Origin: Myxococcales bacterium
GTDB taxonomy: Bacteria; Myxococcota_A; Polyangia; Polyangiales; Polyangiaceae
Direction of reading: 5' to 3'
Assembly (NCBI GenBank): GCA_947473045.1
Contig: CANJCO010000029.1
Span: 1 to 59,062, forward strand
Length of the DNA stretch: 59,062 nucleotides
Below are positions 41,320-50,738 of this stretch, piece by piece (position 1 is the stretch's first letter; each line of letters begins with the position of its first letter). A program made the position numbers and the translations under genes. The notes under the pieces are model-generated. The model was not told where the DNA came from, did no database searches, and was given only the letters and a program-made list of their open reading frames with translations.

Positions 41320-42927
41320 TTACGGCTTCACGAGGCGCTGAAGCACCGCCGAGAACCCGCCCATGTCGACGTCATAGGCGCGATCGATCACGAGCCCTGC
41401 CCGTGCCGCCGCGCGATTGGTGTCGCGAGGTTGAGGCGTGATCCAGACCATGCGCCCGCCCGGCGCGAGCGCCTGCGCTGCGTGGGCGACGAACGGCACG
41501 AGCAAGTCGGTGAGCGCAGCAGCGCTGGTCACCCTGCGGCCCATCGGCGGATTGGTCACGATCAGCGTAACGCCCGCCGCCTCCGACTTTCGGGCGTCGA
41601 GCTGCTCGAGCGCGGCGACGACGCCTGCTTGCTGCAAGTTGTCGCGCGCGGCCGAGAGCGCGACGGCGCTGATATCAGTACCCGACAGCGACGCGCAGGG
41701 GCCGAGACGCGCGCGCTCGATGAGCTCGAGTCCCGAGCCCACGAACGGATCCCACACCACGTCGTCGCTGCGTACGCCGCCCAGGAACGCGATGGCCGCG
41801 GCGAGCGTCGGATGGCTCGCTGCCGGAACATCGGTTACGCGGTACGCGAAGCGCGCGTCGAGCAGCGCGCGGGGATGGAGGTCAATGGCGACGCGCCCTC
41901 TGGCGTCGTCCACGCATACTTCCCACGTCGACGATCGCGGATCGTTTACATACGAAGGTTCGATCGCTGCCACGCGCGCGGCCACATCGAACACTGCGGC
42001 TCGGCGATGGCCGCCTGATTTCCACGAGATGCGGTAGCGAACCTGGCCTCGCGTGAAAGTTGAAAAAACATGGCGCGCACGCGGGGAGGTCACCGCGTCG
42101 GCGATGGCCTCGACGAGCGACTCGCCGGGCGCGAGCGCGCGATCGACCGCGGGAAACGTGAGGTGGGTGAAGGTTCGCGCGGCGAGCAGCGGAGCGATGG
42201 GCGATTCGAGCATGGCGTCGACGGCGCCGTGAGACACGCGCTTGGCGCGTAGCAGCGCCCCGAGCTCTTCGAGCAGCACGGGCTCGAGGCCCCCTCTGCA
42301 ATGCAGGCGCACGTCGACCGCGCCTGACGCGCGAACGTCAGCGTCGATCGCAGACTCGGCGTCTCGCGACAGGTCGCGCGTGAGCATCGTGCGCGCGCGG
42401 GCCGTGGCCCGGAGAGCCGCGGGCTCAGACGCGTCACCGGCCCCGATCGACTGCAGCGCGTCGCGTCCGCCGACCTTGCCGAGCGCTTCGATCAGCGTGG
42501 CGCGAAGGTCGTCCCGCGTCGCGCGCGCGGCCGCTTCGATGAGCGCGCGTTCGATTTCGCTGCGCGCCGCTTCGGGTGCCTCGCCCACAGCGCCGAGTCG
42601 GCCCAGCGCGCGCGCGACTACTTTCACCACGCGGTCGCGGTCGTCTCCAAGGGCCGCCACGAGCGCGGTGACAGCCTGCGCATCTTCGCGCGTGGCGAGC
42701 TTGCCGACGACTTCGAGGAGCCGCGAGCACGCCGGCTCGGGTGCGCGTTCTGCCGCCGCGAGCGCGATGGCGAGCGCAGGGCGGCCCGTGCGAATGAGGG
42801 CGCGGATGACGTCCTGCGCAGCTTCGCGATCGATTTCACCGATGAAGCCCGCGAGCGCCTGAGCATCGCGCGCCCCGGGCGTGAACGCCTTGGACCGGAC
42901 TTTGTCGAGAAGTTCTTGGCGAATCAT
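41320..42927 (-). CDS. HEAT-repeat / RNA methylase fusion
   Basis: The first 180 residues of this 535-aa protein are helical repeats that look like HEAT modules (DRDRVVKVVARALGRLGAV, DDLRATLIEALGKVGG). The rest resembles UPF0020/THUMP-type RNA methylases: GGLEPVLLEELGALLRAK, then a Rossmann SAM site VWDPFVGSGLELIERAR and catalytic TNPPMGRR. The NPP(M) motif points to N-methylation of a base, as in rRNA or tRNA guanine N2-methylases. HEAT repeats on such an enzyme are unusual and may give substrate specificity. It is divergent from the MoCo oxidoreductase gene. Confidence 0.83.
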   Translation of the reverse strand: MIRQELLDKVRSKAFTPGARDAQALAGFIGEIDREAAQDVIRALIRTGRPALAIALAAAERAPEPACSRLLEVVGKLATREDAQAVTALVAALGDDRDRVVKVVARALGRLGAVGEAPEAARSEIERALIEAAARATRDDLRATLIEALGKVGGRDALQSIGAGDASEPAALRATARARTMLTRDLSRDAESAIDADVRASGAVDVRLHCRGGLEPVLLEELGALLRAKRVSHGAVDAMLESPIAPLLAARTFTHLTFPAVDRALAPGESLVEAIADAVTSPRARHVFSTFTRGQVRYRISWKSGGHRRAAVFDVAARVAAIEPSYVNDPRSSTWEVCVDDARGRVAIDLHPRALLDARFAYRVTDVPAASHPTLAAAIAFLGGVRSDDVVWDPFVGSGLELIERARLGPCASLSGTDISAVALSAARDNLQQAGVVAALEQLDARKSEAAGVTLIVTNPPMGRRVTSAAALTDLLVPFVAHAAQALAPGGRMVWITPQPRDTNRAAARAGLVIDRAYDVDMGGFSAVLQRLVKP

Positions 42928-42998
42928 CGAATGATGCAGATGCGCGTTGGCTGCGATACCGAACGCGACAACAGTGCGTAGCTTATGGAGAGGCCCAC

Positions 42999-43754
42999 GT
43001 GAAGCGTTCTGTCCTGCCTGAGCCCACGGTCCGAGACATTCCTGAAGCGAGCGGCGACGTTCTGCGTCCCACCATGACCGATCGTCGAACCTTCCTGCGA
43101 GCGGCGCTCGGCGGCACGGTGATCGCGGCGCTGGGCGGCGCCTATTACCTCGTCGACGACGACGCCACCCGTCGTGCGCGCGGCGCCACGCTCGCCGACG
43201 GTCGTCCGCGGCTGCCCCCGAATCAGCACGTCATCTCGCGCATCAAGCCGATGGGCGGCCAGGAGGGCGACCCGAATCCGAACGCGTTTCGCCTCAACGT
43301 GTACGGCGAGGTCGAGGCACCGTTTGTGCTCGATTTCGCCGCGCTCCTCGCGATGCCCCAGGTCACGCAGACCTGCGACGTGCACTGCGTCACCAAGTGG
43401 TCGCTGCTCGACAGCCACTGGACGGGCGTAAAAATCGCCGACCTCGCGGCGCGCGCAAAGCTCAAGTCCGCTGCCCGCTACGTCATTTTCGAGTCCGCTC
43501 ACGGCTACTCGGCCAACGTTCCGATCCATGAAGCGCTCAAGCCGAACGCCCTGCTGGCCCATCGCTACGAAGGTCAGGCGCTGCCGCTTACGCATGGCGC
43601 GCCGGTTCGTGCGGTGGTGCCCGACTTGTACTTCTGGAAGAGCGCGAAGTGGCTGACGGCCATCCACTTCGTCGGCTCCGACCAGCCCGGGTACTGGGAG
43701 ACGCGCGGCTACAGCAACCACGCGGACCCGTGGAAAGAAGAGCGCTACTCGTGA
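42999..43754 (+). CDS. Tat-exported molybdopterin oxidoreductase (SUOX/MsrP-like)
   Basis: The 251-aa protein has a Tat signal (DRRTFLRAALGGTVIAALGG, about 28-47) and an oxidoreductase molybdopterin domain. NAFRLNVYGEVEAPFVLDF leads into DVHCVTKWSLLDSHWTG, whose Cys is the likely molybdenum ligand; later come LLAHRYEGQALPLTHGAPVR and a KSAKWLTAIHFV end. Related MsrP enzymes reduce oxidised methionines in the periplasm, and SUOX relatives oxidise sulfite. GGAG precedes the GTG start; an internal Met (43074) also fits. The downstream PepSY gene overlaps its stop by 4 bases and probably encodes its membrane redox or anchor partner. Confidence 0.88.
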   Translation: MKRSVLPEPTVRDIPEASGDVLRPTMTDRRTFLRAALGGTVIAALGGAYYLVDDDATRRARGATLADGRPRLPPNQHVISRIKPMGGQEGDPNPNAFRLNVYGEVEAPFVLDFAALLAMPQVTQTCDVHCVTKWSLLDSHWTGVKIADLAARAKLKSAARYVIFESAHGYSANVPIHEALKPNALLAHRYEGQALPLTHGAPVRAVVPDLYFWKSAKWLTAIHFVGSDQPGYWETRGYSNHADPWKEERYS

Positions 43755-44326
43755 GCGAAGGAGTCAAGACGCGCAAGCTGCACCTGCGCCCATGGGTGCG
43801 CGCCGTGCATCGCGACGTCGGCTACGTGGCCGTCGGGCTGACGATTGTCTACGCGCTCAGCGGCCTCGCCGTAAACCACATCGCCGACTGGAACCCGAAT
43901 TTCCACGACACGATCCGCGAGCTTGAAATCGGCGCCATTCAAGGCGAGACCGACGCGGTCGCGGCCAGCGCGGTGCTGCAACGCATGGGCATCGCCGAGC
44001 GCCCCTCCGACACCTACCGGGCTGGCGACGAGCTCACCATCTTGCTGGATCACCGCACGCTCCACGTCACGAGCGCAGGTCACGTGCTCGACGAAGCCCA
44101 GAGACCTCGGTTCATCCTGCGCGCCGTCAACTGGCTGCACCTTAACCGCGGCAAAAAGGCGTGGACCTACTTCGCGGACGCCTACGCGGCAGGCCTGCTG
44201 CTGCTCGCGCTGAGCGGCATGTTCATGATCCCCGGCCGAAAGGGCCTCGCGGGCCGGGGCGCCGCACTCGTCGCGATCGGCGTCGCGATTCCTGTGGCCT
44301 ACGTGGTGCTGTCGAACGGCCCCTGA
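43751..44326 (+). CDS. PepSY-type membrane protein, partner of the MoCo oxidoreductase
   Basis: The 191-aa protein starts at a GTG overlapping the oxidoreductase stop (GTGA). It has an N-terminal helix preceded by a conserved VRAVHRDVGY segment, an extracytoplasmic loop of about 85 residues, and two C-terminal helices (AYAAGLLLLALSGMFMIPG and LVAIGVAIPVAYVVLS). HR, VNH and WLH histidines near the membrane surfaces could bind heme b. This matches PepSY-associated membrane proteins. It replaces the MsrQ-type partner usual for MsrP, so it may feed electrons to or from the oxidoreductase. Confidence 0.8.
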   Translation: MSEGVKTRKLHLRPWVRAVHRDVGYVAVGLTIVYALSGLAVNHIADWNPNFHDTIRELEIGAIQGETDAVAASAVLQRMGIAERPSDTYRAGDELTILLDHRTLHVTSAGHVLDEAQRPRFILRAVNWLHLNRGKKAWTYFADAYAAGLLLLALSGMFMIPGRKGLAGRGAALVAIGVAIPVAYVVLSNGP

Positions 44327-44370
44327 CCGTCCGCTGGCGCGCTTGCGCGCGTTTGGCTACAGGAAGACAC

Positions 44371-45840
44371 GTGAGCGCTCCGCCGCAACATCCCGCCCTC
44401 GGCAAGACGTCCCGCGCCATCGGCGTGATGCTCGCGCTGCTTTCAGTGCCCTATGCGCACGCCTCGATGCGGCCGCTGCGCATCCTGCGGGCGCCGTGGG
44501 ATGCGGCTGATCCCGACCCGGTGGCAGCCGCGCCCGTGGTGCCCGCGCCCGTCGCGACGATCGGCGAATCGGAGCTGCGCGCGAGCGACAACCACGGGAC
44601 GCTCACCAACGCGCTGCCGCAGAGCGAGGAGCCTGCGCTCGATCCGCAGGTGCTCGCGAAGACGGCTGGCTCCATCGCTGTCGAGGATGCGTCCGGGCAT
44701 GCACTCGATGCATTTTACACGCAACTTGGGCGCACCCTCAGCAAAGAGCCAGGCGCGATCACCCGCGTGCTGCACTACGGCGACTCGATGATCGCGAGCG
44801 ACTACGTGTCGGGCACGATGCGCCGCCGCATGCAGGCTCGCTACGGCGACGCGGGGCACGGGTTCATTCTCACCGCGAATGGTTGGGACTGGTACTTCCA
44901 CAACGACGTCGTGCACCGCGCCAGCGACGGGTGGTCGCTCAGTCGCATTACGGGGCCGCTCGCGAGCGACGGGCTCTTCGGGCTCGGCGGCGTTTCGTTT
45001 CATACCTCGCAACGGGCCAACGCAACCTTCGCCACGCTCGCGCGCGGCGAGTTCGGAAAGGCCGTCTCGCGGTTCGACGTCTATTACCTCGAGCAGCCGG
45101 GCGGCGGCGATTTCGAGCTCTCCGTAAAGGGCTCGGCCCCCGAGCGCGTGTCGACCGCCGGCCCCGCGAAGGTGTCACGCAAGCGCAGCGTTACAGTGCC
45201 CGACGGCGCGGGGGAGCTCACGTTGCGCGCCATCGGCGGCGGCGATGTGCGCACGTTCGGCGTGGTCATGGAACGCGAAGCGCCGGGCGTCACCTACGAC
45301 GCGCTCGGGGCTCTCGGAGGCCGCGCGAGCCTGTGGAAGACGATGAACGCCGAACACTGGCGCGAGCAGCTCACGCTCCGCCAGCCCGCGCTCATCGTGC
45401 TGCAGTACGGCACCAACGAGAGCGAAGACGGAGGCGTCAACGAGCCCGAGTACGAAAAGACCCTCGGCACCCTCATCGACACCCTGCGCGCCTCGGCTCC
45501 GTTCGCGTCGGTGCTCGTCGCCGCGCCGCTCGATCGCGCCGAGAAGGCCGAAGACGGCTCGATGCGCTCGCCTCGCGTCATCGTGCGCATCGTCGAGTTG
45601 CAAAAGAAAATCGCCGCCCAGCACGGCGTCGCGTTTTGGAACACCTTCGAAGCGATGGGCGGAAAGGGCTCGATGGCGAAGTGGGTCGCGAAAGGGCTTG
45701 GCGGCGCCGATCTCACGCACCCAACGCCTCAGGGAGCGCAGCTGGTCGGTGACCTCTTCTTCAAGGCCCTAAGCACAGGCCACGACGCTTTCGCGAGCGC
45801 GCATCGAGGTTCGCCCGCGACCGACTCCGGACGCGACTGA
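44371..45840 (+). CDS. SGNH/GDSL-type hydrolase, paralogue 1
   Basis: The 489-aa protein starts at a GTG with AGGAAG about 5 bases upstream, has an export signal, and shows SGNH blocks: block I HYGDSMIASD (Ser139), block III QYGTNES and block V LTHP. Such esterases often remove or add acetyl groups on cell-wall or exopolysaccharide sugars. It is clearly related to the product of 50739-52175, sharing YLEQPGGG followed by FEL, and YGTNES. It starts 44 bases after the PepSY gene, so all three genes may form one unit. It ends at a terminator. Confidence 0.87.
   Translation: MSAPPQHPALGKTSRAIGVMLALLSVPYAHASMRPLRILRAPWDAADPDPVAAAPVVPAPVATIGESELRASDNHGTLTNALPQSEEPALDPQVLAKTAGSIAVEDASGHALDAFYTQLGRTLSKEPGAITRVLHYGDSMIASDYVSGTMRRRMQARYGDAGHGFILTANGWDWYFHNDVVHRASDGWSLSRITGPLASDGLFGLGGVSFHTSQRANATFATLARGEFGKAVSRFDVYYLEQPGGGDFELSVKGSAPERVSTAGPAKVSRKRSVTVPDGAGELTLRAIGGGDVRTFGVVMEREAPGVTYDALGALGGRASLWKTMNAEHWREQLTLRQPALIVLQYGTNESEDGGVNEPEYEKTLGTLIDTLRASAPFASVLVAAPLDRAEKAEDGSMRSPRVIVRIVELQKKIAAQHGVAFWNTFEAMGGKGSMAKWVAKGLGGADLTHPTPQGAQLVGDLFFKALSTGHDAFASAHRGSPATDSGRD
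44709..44719 (+). other. TGCA-N3-TACA motif, site 7 (centre TTT)
   Basis: Exact match in the first SGNH gene, sense orientation, read as GCA TTT TAC. Confidence 0.6.
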
Positions 45841-45865
45841 CGGCCAACGGTCACCACAAAACACA

Positions 45866-45893
45866 ACGGGGCCGCGGTCTCCCGCAGCCCCGT
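45866..45893. terminator. Bidirectional terminator between convergent genes
   Basis: ACGGGGC and GCCCCGT form a 7-bp stem with an inner GCGG/CCGC stem. On the minus strand it is followed by TTGTGTTTTGTGG, so it suits the OmpA-type gene best. It lies between the two stop codons. Confidence 0.6.
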
Positions 45894-45919
45894 GCATGTT
45901 TCACGCTCGTCGCGCCCCG

Positions 45920-48277
45920 TCAGAACGGCGGCGGAGCGGCTTTCTTCGGCGCCGTCGCGTCAACGCCAGCGGCGGCAGCATCCTGCTCGAGGATGATGAA
46001 CTGGACGCGGCGGTTCTTGGCCTTCATGGCCGGAGTGACGTTCGGCACGAGCGGCTTGCTCTGGCCGAAGCCTTTGGCCACGAGACGGTCGGGCGTAACG
46101 CCGTGGCTGGTCAGCCAGGCGCGAACGGCGTCTGCGCGCTGGTCGCTCAGCGTCTGATTGTGATCGGCGCTGCCGCTGTTGTCGGTGTGCCCCTGAATTT
46201 CGATCCGCTTGATGCGCACGTTGTGAATGAGCACGTCGGCGATTTCGCTAAGCAGCGCGGTTGACTCGGGCAGGATTACGGCCTGATCGAGGGCGAACTG
46301 GACCTGCTGCTTGATCGTGATCTCCTTGGCGCCGATCTGCACGAGGCCCTGCTTCGGGCGGTGGCGGATGACGGGGTCGACCGTGACCTCCTGGCGAACC
46401 TTGACGTCAGCGGGAGCAACGAACGTGAGGAAGTCGTCCGCGTCGACCTGCATCTGGGCGGTGCCTGGAGCAACACCCTCGAATCGGAAACCGCCGCTCG
46501 AATCGGCGGTGATTTGAAGCGGCTTTCCGGCGCTGTCGGTCACAACGACCGTCGCGCTGGGCACCGCGGCCATGGTCTCTGCGTCGCGAACGTGACCCAT
46601 GAGCGTGCCGACGCGCGGGAGCGCCTCGAGCGCGCAGTCGACCTGTGCGTCCTGGCCGCCCTTGGGCAACGCGGCCTCACACACGCCGTCCTTGTAGCCG
46701 TCGGCTTTGATCGCGAACGTGTACTTGCCCTCGGCAAGTTCCTGCGTGACGAAGCGGCCATCGTTGCCGGTGTGCAGGGACTCGATTTCCGGGTGATTTT
46801 CCCATGCGACAATCGCGTTGGGGATTTCGTCGGTCTTGTCCTTTTCGTGGATATTGCCCTTGATGTGCCCGCGCGCTGCGACCTTACCCTCGACCTTGAC
46901 TTCGCGCGTGACGAGCTTCTCGACTGGCGGGCGATCCTGCGTGTCGACGTTCCAGCCGGCGCCAAGGAAGAGCGTCCACGGAGCCATCGGGCTCATCTCC
47001 TCGATGAAGTCGCTCGTGCCCGTCACTCCGATGCTTAGCGCTGCGGTCAGCCCGAAGCCGCGCTTCCACGGAAAGAAGCGACCGCCGATGGTGAGGTTGC
47101 TGGGCGCCACGGCGTCGTTGGCGAGGCAGTGATCCTTGCTCGGGTTGTCGGGCTTGCAAAGGTAGCCCTGACGGTTGACCGGCGCGAGCATGCGGTACTC
47201 GATGAAGGGGCGCACTTTGTCGTCGGCGAAGAAGGTCTCGGCGCCGAGCGTCCAGTCGAAGTGATCGACGCGATTGACCTGCAGGCCAAAGCGCTCGATG
47301 CGCGTCACCGGCTGCGGGCGGCCAGCGGTGCCCCGCGCGCTCTCGGTGTCTTCGACCACGGCGCCGCTGTTGTCGACGCTGTAGGCCAGGTTGAGGCTGA
47401 GGCGCAGGGGAATGTTGGAGCCAGGTCGCAGTTCGCGCAGATCCTCGGTCGCGATCGCGCCGAAGCGCGCGCCCGTAGCGGGGCCCGCCAGACCGACCGC
47501 GCCGGTACCGTTGACCAGCAACAGCTCAGCGAAACCGCCGGCGTGGAACGTATTGGCGACTTTACCGTAGCCCTTGAAACCGAACGCGGTGTCTCCGAGA
47601 ACCTGCAGCAGCGAGGGGCGGTTGACGTCGTCGCTGTTCGCGTAGGCACCGGTGCTCGCGTAACCTTCGAGCCAGCTGGTGATGCCGACGCCGAGGTTGA
47701 TGGTGCCTCCGATGTGGTGCATCGAATCGCTCGTCACCGGTGCGCTGCCGGGAGACTTGTTTTTGCAGGGGAACTCGGCCGTGCAAAGAAACCCGCTGCT
47801 GAAAAATTCGGTCGTGAAGCCGAGGCGAAACTGACCCGCGGCGTTACCCTGAGCGTGCTGCGTGTACATGAGACCGGAGCCCCCAACGAGGGTGCTCGAC
47901 TCGTTCAGCTGCGCGTCGCGGCCCGTCCACTCGTCTTCCGCGGCGGCAGCCTCCGGGGCCTTCGGACCCTCGGGCGCGGCCGAAGCCGGCTTCGTCGCGG
48001 GCGCCGCCGGCTCACCCCCGCGGCCAAGTCGATAGTTCCCGCCCGCGCTGCGCGCGGCAGGAGCCGCCGCGGGAGCCACTGCTGCCGGGGGCGTCGCTGC
48101 GGGAGCCACTGCTGCCGGAGGGGTCGCTGCGGGAGCGGCCCCCGTCGGCGCTGCGGCGGGAGGGGGAGTCCCCGCGCCGCCGAACGTAATCGTCTGTGCG
48201 TAGGCGTCCCGGGAGGTGAGTCCGAGGGCGCAAAGCATGGGCAGGGCGCCAACGATGGCTGAAGCGCGGAGTTTCAT
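45920..48277 (-). CDS. OmpA-family outer-membrane protein with regulatory-like inserts
   Basis: The 785-aa protein has a signal peptide and an Ala/Pro/Thr-rich linker of about 110 residues with repeated PPAAVAPAAT units. A beta-barrel-like region, two carboxypeptidase-regulatory-like beta domains (GRFVTQELAEGKYTFAIKADGY, LPRVGTLMGHVRDAETMA) and a C-terminal OmpA peptidoglycan-binding domain follow, the last with IEIQGHTDNSGSADHNQTLS and VAKGFGQSKPL. It probably ties the outer membrane to the cell wall. The start at 48277 gives the proper signal; an upstream TTG does not. It is divergent from the NtrC-type regulator. Confidence 0.88.
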   Translation of the reverse strand: MKLRASAIVGALPMLCALGLTSRDAYAQTITFGGAGTPPPAAAPTGAAPAATPPAAVAPAATPPAAVAPAAAPAARSAGGNYRLGRGGEPAAPATKPASAAPEGPKAPEAAAAEDEWTGRDAQLNESSTLVGGSGLMYTQHAQGNAAGQFRLGFTTEFFSSGFLCTAEFPCKNKSPGSAPVTSDSMHHIGGTINLGVGITSWLEGYASTGAYANSDDVNRPSLLQVLGDTAFGFKGYGKVANTFHAGGFAELLLVNGTGAVGLAGPATGARFGAIATEDLRELRPGSNIPLRLSLNLAYSVDNSGAVVEDTESARGTAGRPQPVTRIERFGLQVNRVDHFDWTLGAETFFADDKVRPFIEYRMLAPVNRQGYLCKPDNPSKDHCLANDAVAPSNLTIGGRFFPWKRGFGLTAALSIGVTGTSDFIEEMSPMAPWTLFLGAGWNVDTQDRPPVEKLVTREVKVEGKVAARGHIKGNIHEKDKTDEIPNAIVAWENHPEIESLHTGNDGRFVTQELAEGKYTFAIKADGYKDGVCEAALPKGGQDAQVDCALEALPRVGTLMGHVRDAETMAAVPSATVVVTDSAGKPLQITADSSGGFRFEGVAPGTAQMQVDADDFLTFVAPADVKVRQEVTVDPVIRHRPKQGLVQIGAKEITIKQQVQFALDQAVILPESTALLSEIADVLIHNVRIKRIEIQGHTDNSGSADHNQTLSDQRADAVRAWLTSHGVTPDRLVAKGFGQSKPLVPNVTPAMKAKNRRVQFIILEQDAAAAGVDATAPKKAAPPPF

Positions 48278-48411
48278 GGGTGCGAGTTTGTACCATCGCT
48301 CCGCCGCCAAGGGGAAAGAAGAAAAGAGATGCCCCGCGCGCGGCCCGCGTCGTTTTGCACGCGCGCCGACGGGCTCGGGTTTGCGGCGCGCATGGGATAT
48401 GTTCCCGGCCG

Positions 48412-49812
48412 ATGGCAGCCCGCGGCCGAATTCTGATCGTCGACGATGAGGCCAACGCGCGGTCGGCGCTGAGCGAGCTGCTGCACGACGAGGGCTATCT
48501 GACGGAGACTGCCGCCGATGGTTTCAAGGCCCTCGGTAAGCTCGAAGACTTCTGCCCCGACGTGATTCTTACCGACGTCAAAATGCCGGGCATGAGCGGC
48601 CTCGAGTTCATGGAGAAGGCGAAAGCCGCGGCCCCTGGAGCGGCCTTCGTGGTCATGACGGCTTTTGGGACGATCGCGAGCGCGGTGCATGCCGTGAAGA
48701 GCGGCGCCGAGAACTACCTCACCAAGCCGCTCGATTTCGACGCGCTCAGCGCCGTCGTAGGCCGCGCGATGGACAAAGCCCGACTGACGCAGGAGGCGCA
48801 GCGCCTGAGGGAAAAGCTTCGTGAACGAAACGCGTTCGGTCACATCATCACAGCCGACGCGGCGATGCACGAGGTGCTGTCGCTGGTCGCGCAAATCGGC
48901 CCGAGCCGCGCGAGCGTGCTGATCACCGGCGAGAGCGGCACAGGCAAGGAGCTCATCGCGGAGGCAATTCACGCCGCCGGCACGCGAGCGAGCAACCCGC
49001 TCGTCCGCGTCAACTGCGCCGCCCTCGTCGAGACGCTGCTCGAGAGCGAGCTGTTCGGTCATGAGCGCGGCGCGTTCACGGGCGCCGTAGCGCGGCGCGA
49101 AGGGCGCTTCAGGCAGGCGGAGGGCGGCACGCTCTTCCTCGACGAAATCGGAGACATCCCGCAGGGAGTCCAGGTGAAGCTGCTGCGCGTGTTGCAGGAG
49201 CGAGCGTTTGAGCGCGTGGGCGGCAACGAGACCCTGAAGGCGGACGTGCGCATCGTCGCCGCGACCAACCGCGATTTGAAGGCCGAGATCGAGGCGGGCC
49301 GCTTTCGCGAAGACTTGTTCTACCGCCTGAACGTGGTGTCGCTCGAGCTTCCGCCGCTGCGAAAGCGAAAGCGGGACATCCCTGCGCTGGCGACCTTTTT
49401 CCTCAAGCGCTACGCCAGTGAAAATGGAAAAGGCAACCTCTCGATGGGGGCAGAGGCCCTCGAGCAGCTCGCGGCGCACGCGTGGCCCGGCAACGTGCGC
49501 GAGCTCGAAAACGCGATCGAGCGGGCGGTCGTGCTGTGCGACGGAGCGCTCATTCAACCGCGCCACCTGCCCTCGTCGATCGTACCGGCGCAGCTGCCGG
49601 CGGGTCCGCCGCCCGTGCCCGGATCGTCGATCGCGGACCTCGAGCGTCACGCCATTTTGACCACGCTTGAGGCCTGCGCGGGCTCGACGTCGCGCGCGGC
49701 GCTGATCCTTGGTATTTCGACCCGAAAGATTCAGTACAAACTGCACGAGTACGGGGCACCATCCCCGGCGGCGATGCCCGCAACGCCCGACGACAAAGGA
49801 GAACTGCCGTGA
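48412..49812 (+). CDS. NtrC-family response regulator
   Basis: The 466-aa protein has a receiver domain with Asp55 in TDVKMPG as phosphate acceptor. An intact sigma-54 AAA+ domain follows, with Walker A GESGTGKE at 173-180 and GAFTGA at 220-225, and a Fis-type helix-turn-helix at the end ([20 protein letters not shown]). It activates sigma-54 promoters on phosphorylation. No histidine kinase lies nearby. The stop overlaps the start of the ABC ATPase gene (GTGA). An imperfect palindrome (GGGA, TATGT, TCCC) lies 5 bases before the start. Confidence 0.96.
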   Translation: MAARGRILIVDDEANARSALSELLHDEGYLTETAADGFKALGKLEDFCPDVILTDVKMPGMSGLEFMEKAKAAAPGAAFVVMTAFGTIASAVHAVKSGAENYLTKPLDFDALSAVVGRAMDKARLTQEAQRLREKLRERNAFGHIITADAAMHEVLSLVAQIGPSRASVLITGESGTGKELIAEAIHAAGTRASNPLVRVNCAALVETLLESELFGHERGAFTGAVARREGRFRQAEGGTLFLDEIGDIPQGVQVKLLRVLQERAFERVGGNETLKADVRIVAATNRDLKAEIEAGRFREDLFYRLNVVSLELPPLRKRKRDIPALATFFLKRYASENGKGNLSMGAEALEQLAAHAWPGNVRELENAIERAVVLCDGALIQPRHLPSSIVPAQLPAGPPPVPGSSIADLERHAILTTLEACAGSTSRAALILGISTRKIQYKLHEYGAPSPAAMPATPDDKGELP

Positions 49813-50729
49813 CCGCTGCGCTCGCCGCTGAGCACCTGAAAAAAAGCTTTCGCAAACCTTTTACCGGCGCGCGCGTCGAGGCGGTGCGCGACGTAAGCTT
49901 CAGCGTGGAGGCGGGCGAAGTCTTTGGATTTGTCGGTCCCAATGGCGCCGGCAAGACGACCACGATCAAAATGATCGTAGGCCTGATCTTTCCGACGTCG
50001 GGCACCGCTCGGGTGTTCGACGTGGCGGCTCCGTCGCGCGAGGCCATGAAGCGCGTCGGCTTCCTTCCGGAGAGCCCGTACATCTACCCGTATCTCACGC
50101 CGCGCGAGTTCGTAACCATGTGCGCGAGGCTTTCGGGTCTGGGCGGGGCCGAGCTGCAGCGCCGCGTCATCGCGATCATCGAGCGCGTGGGCATGAGCGA
50201 CGCGGTCGACAGGCCCGTGCGCGCGCTGTCGAAGGGCATGACCCAGCGCGTGGGGCTCGCGGCCGCGCTCGTTCACGATCCCGACCTGCTCATTCTTGAC
50301 GAGCCGATGAGCGGCCTCGATCCGGTGGGACGCAAAGACGTCCGCGATCTCATTTTGGAGGAGCGGGCGCGCGGCAAGACCGTGTTTTTTTCGACCCACA
50401 TTCTATCCGACGTCGAGACCCTGTGCGACCGCGTCTGCATCTTGCGCAAAGGCGAAGTCGCGCTCGCGGGCCGCATCGGAGAGCTGCTCGACGGCTCATC
50501 GACCCTCTCCGAAGTCGCGCTGCAGGACGTCACCGAAGCGCTCAAAGCCGCGCTCGCGCGCGAGGACCTCGCCGCACGACCGATGGGGCCGCGATGGGTC
50601 ATCGACGCCGAAGGCGACGCAGCCGTCCGCGACGTCGTCGAGCTGGCCTACGCCCACGGCGCGAAGGTCGTCGGCATCGCGCCGAAGCGCGAGACGCTCG
50701 AACAGCTGTTCGTCAAGCGCGCGCTCTGA
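49809..50729 (+). CDS. ABC transporter ATP-binding protein (ABC-2 exporter type)
   Basis: The 306-aa protein has intact ABC motifs: Walker A GPNGAGKT (about 43-50), signature LSKGM in place of LSGGQ, Walker B LLILDEP, and switch His in FFSTHIL. A C-terminal accessory region of about 85 residues follows. This is the CcmA/DrrA/NatA type, which drives ABC-2 membrane exporters. The expected permease gene is not next to it. The GTGA overlap with the NtrC-type regulator implies coupled expression. Confidence 0.94.
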   Translation: MTAALAAEHLKKSFRKPFTGARVEAVRDVSFSVEAGEVFGFVGPNGAGKTTTIKMIVGLIFPTSGTARVFDVAAPSREAMKRVGFLPESPYIYPYLTPREFVTMCARLSGLGGAELQRRVIAIIERVGMSDAVDRPVRALSKGMTQRVGLAAALVHDPDLLILDEPMSGLDPVGRKDVRDLILEERARGKTVFFSTHILSDVETLCDRVCILRKGEVALAGRIGELLDGSSTLSEVALQDVTEALKAALAREDLAARPMGPRWVIDAEGDAAVRDVVELAYAHGAKVVGIAPKRETLEQLFVKRAL

Positions 50730-50738
50730 AACCGGCGC

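Noticed and set aside
45897-45905. TGTTTCACG, a half-match to the ParB site parS
   Set aside because: The second half (TGAAACA) is absent, and half-sites occur by chance.
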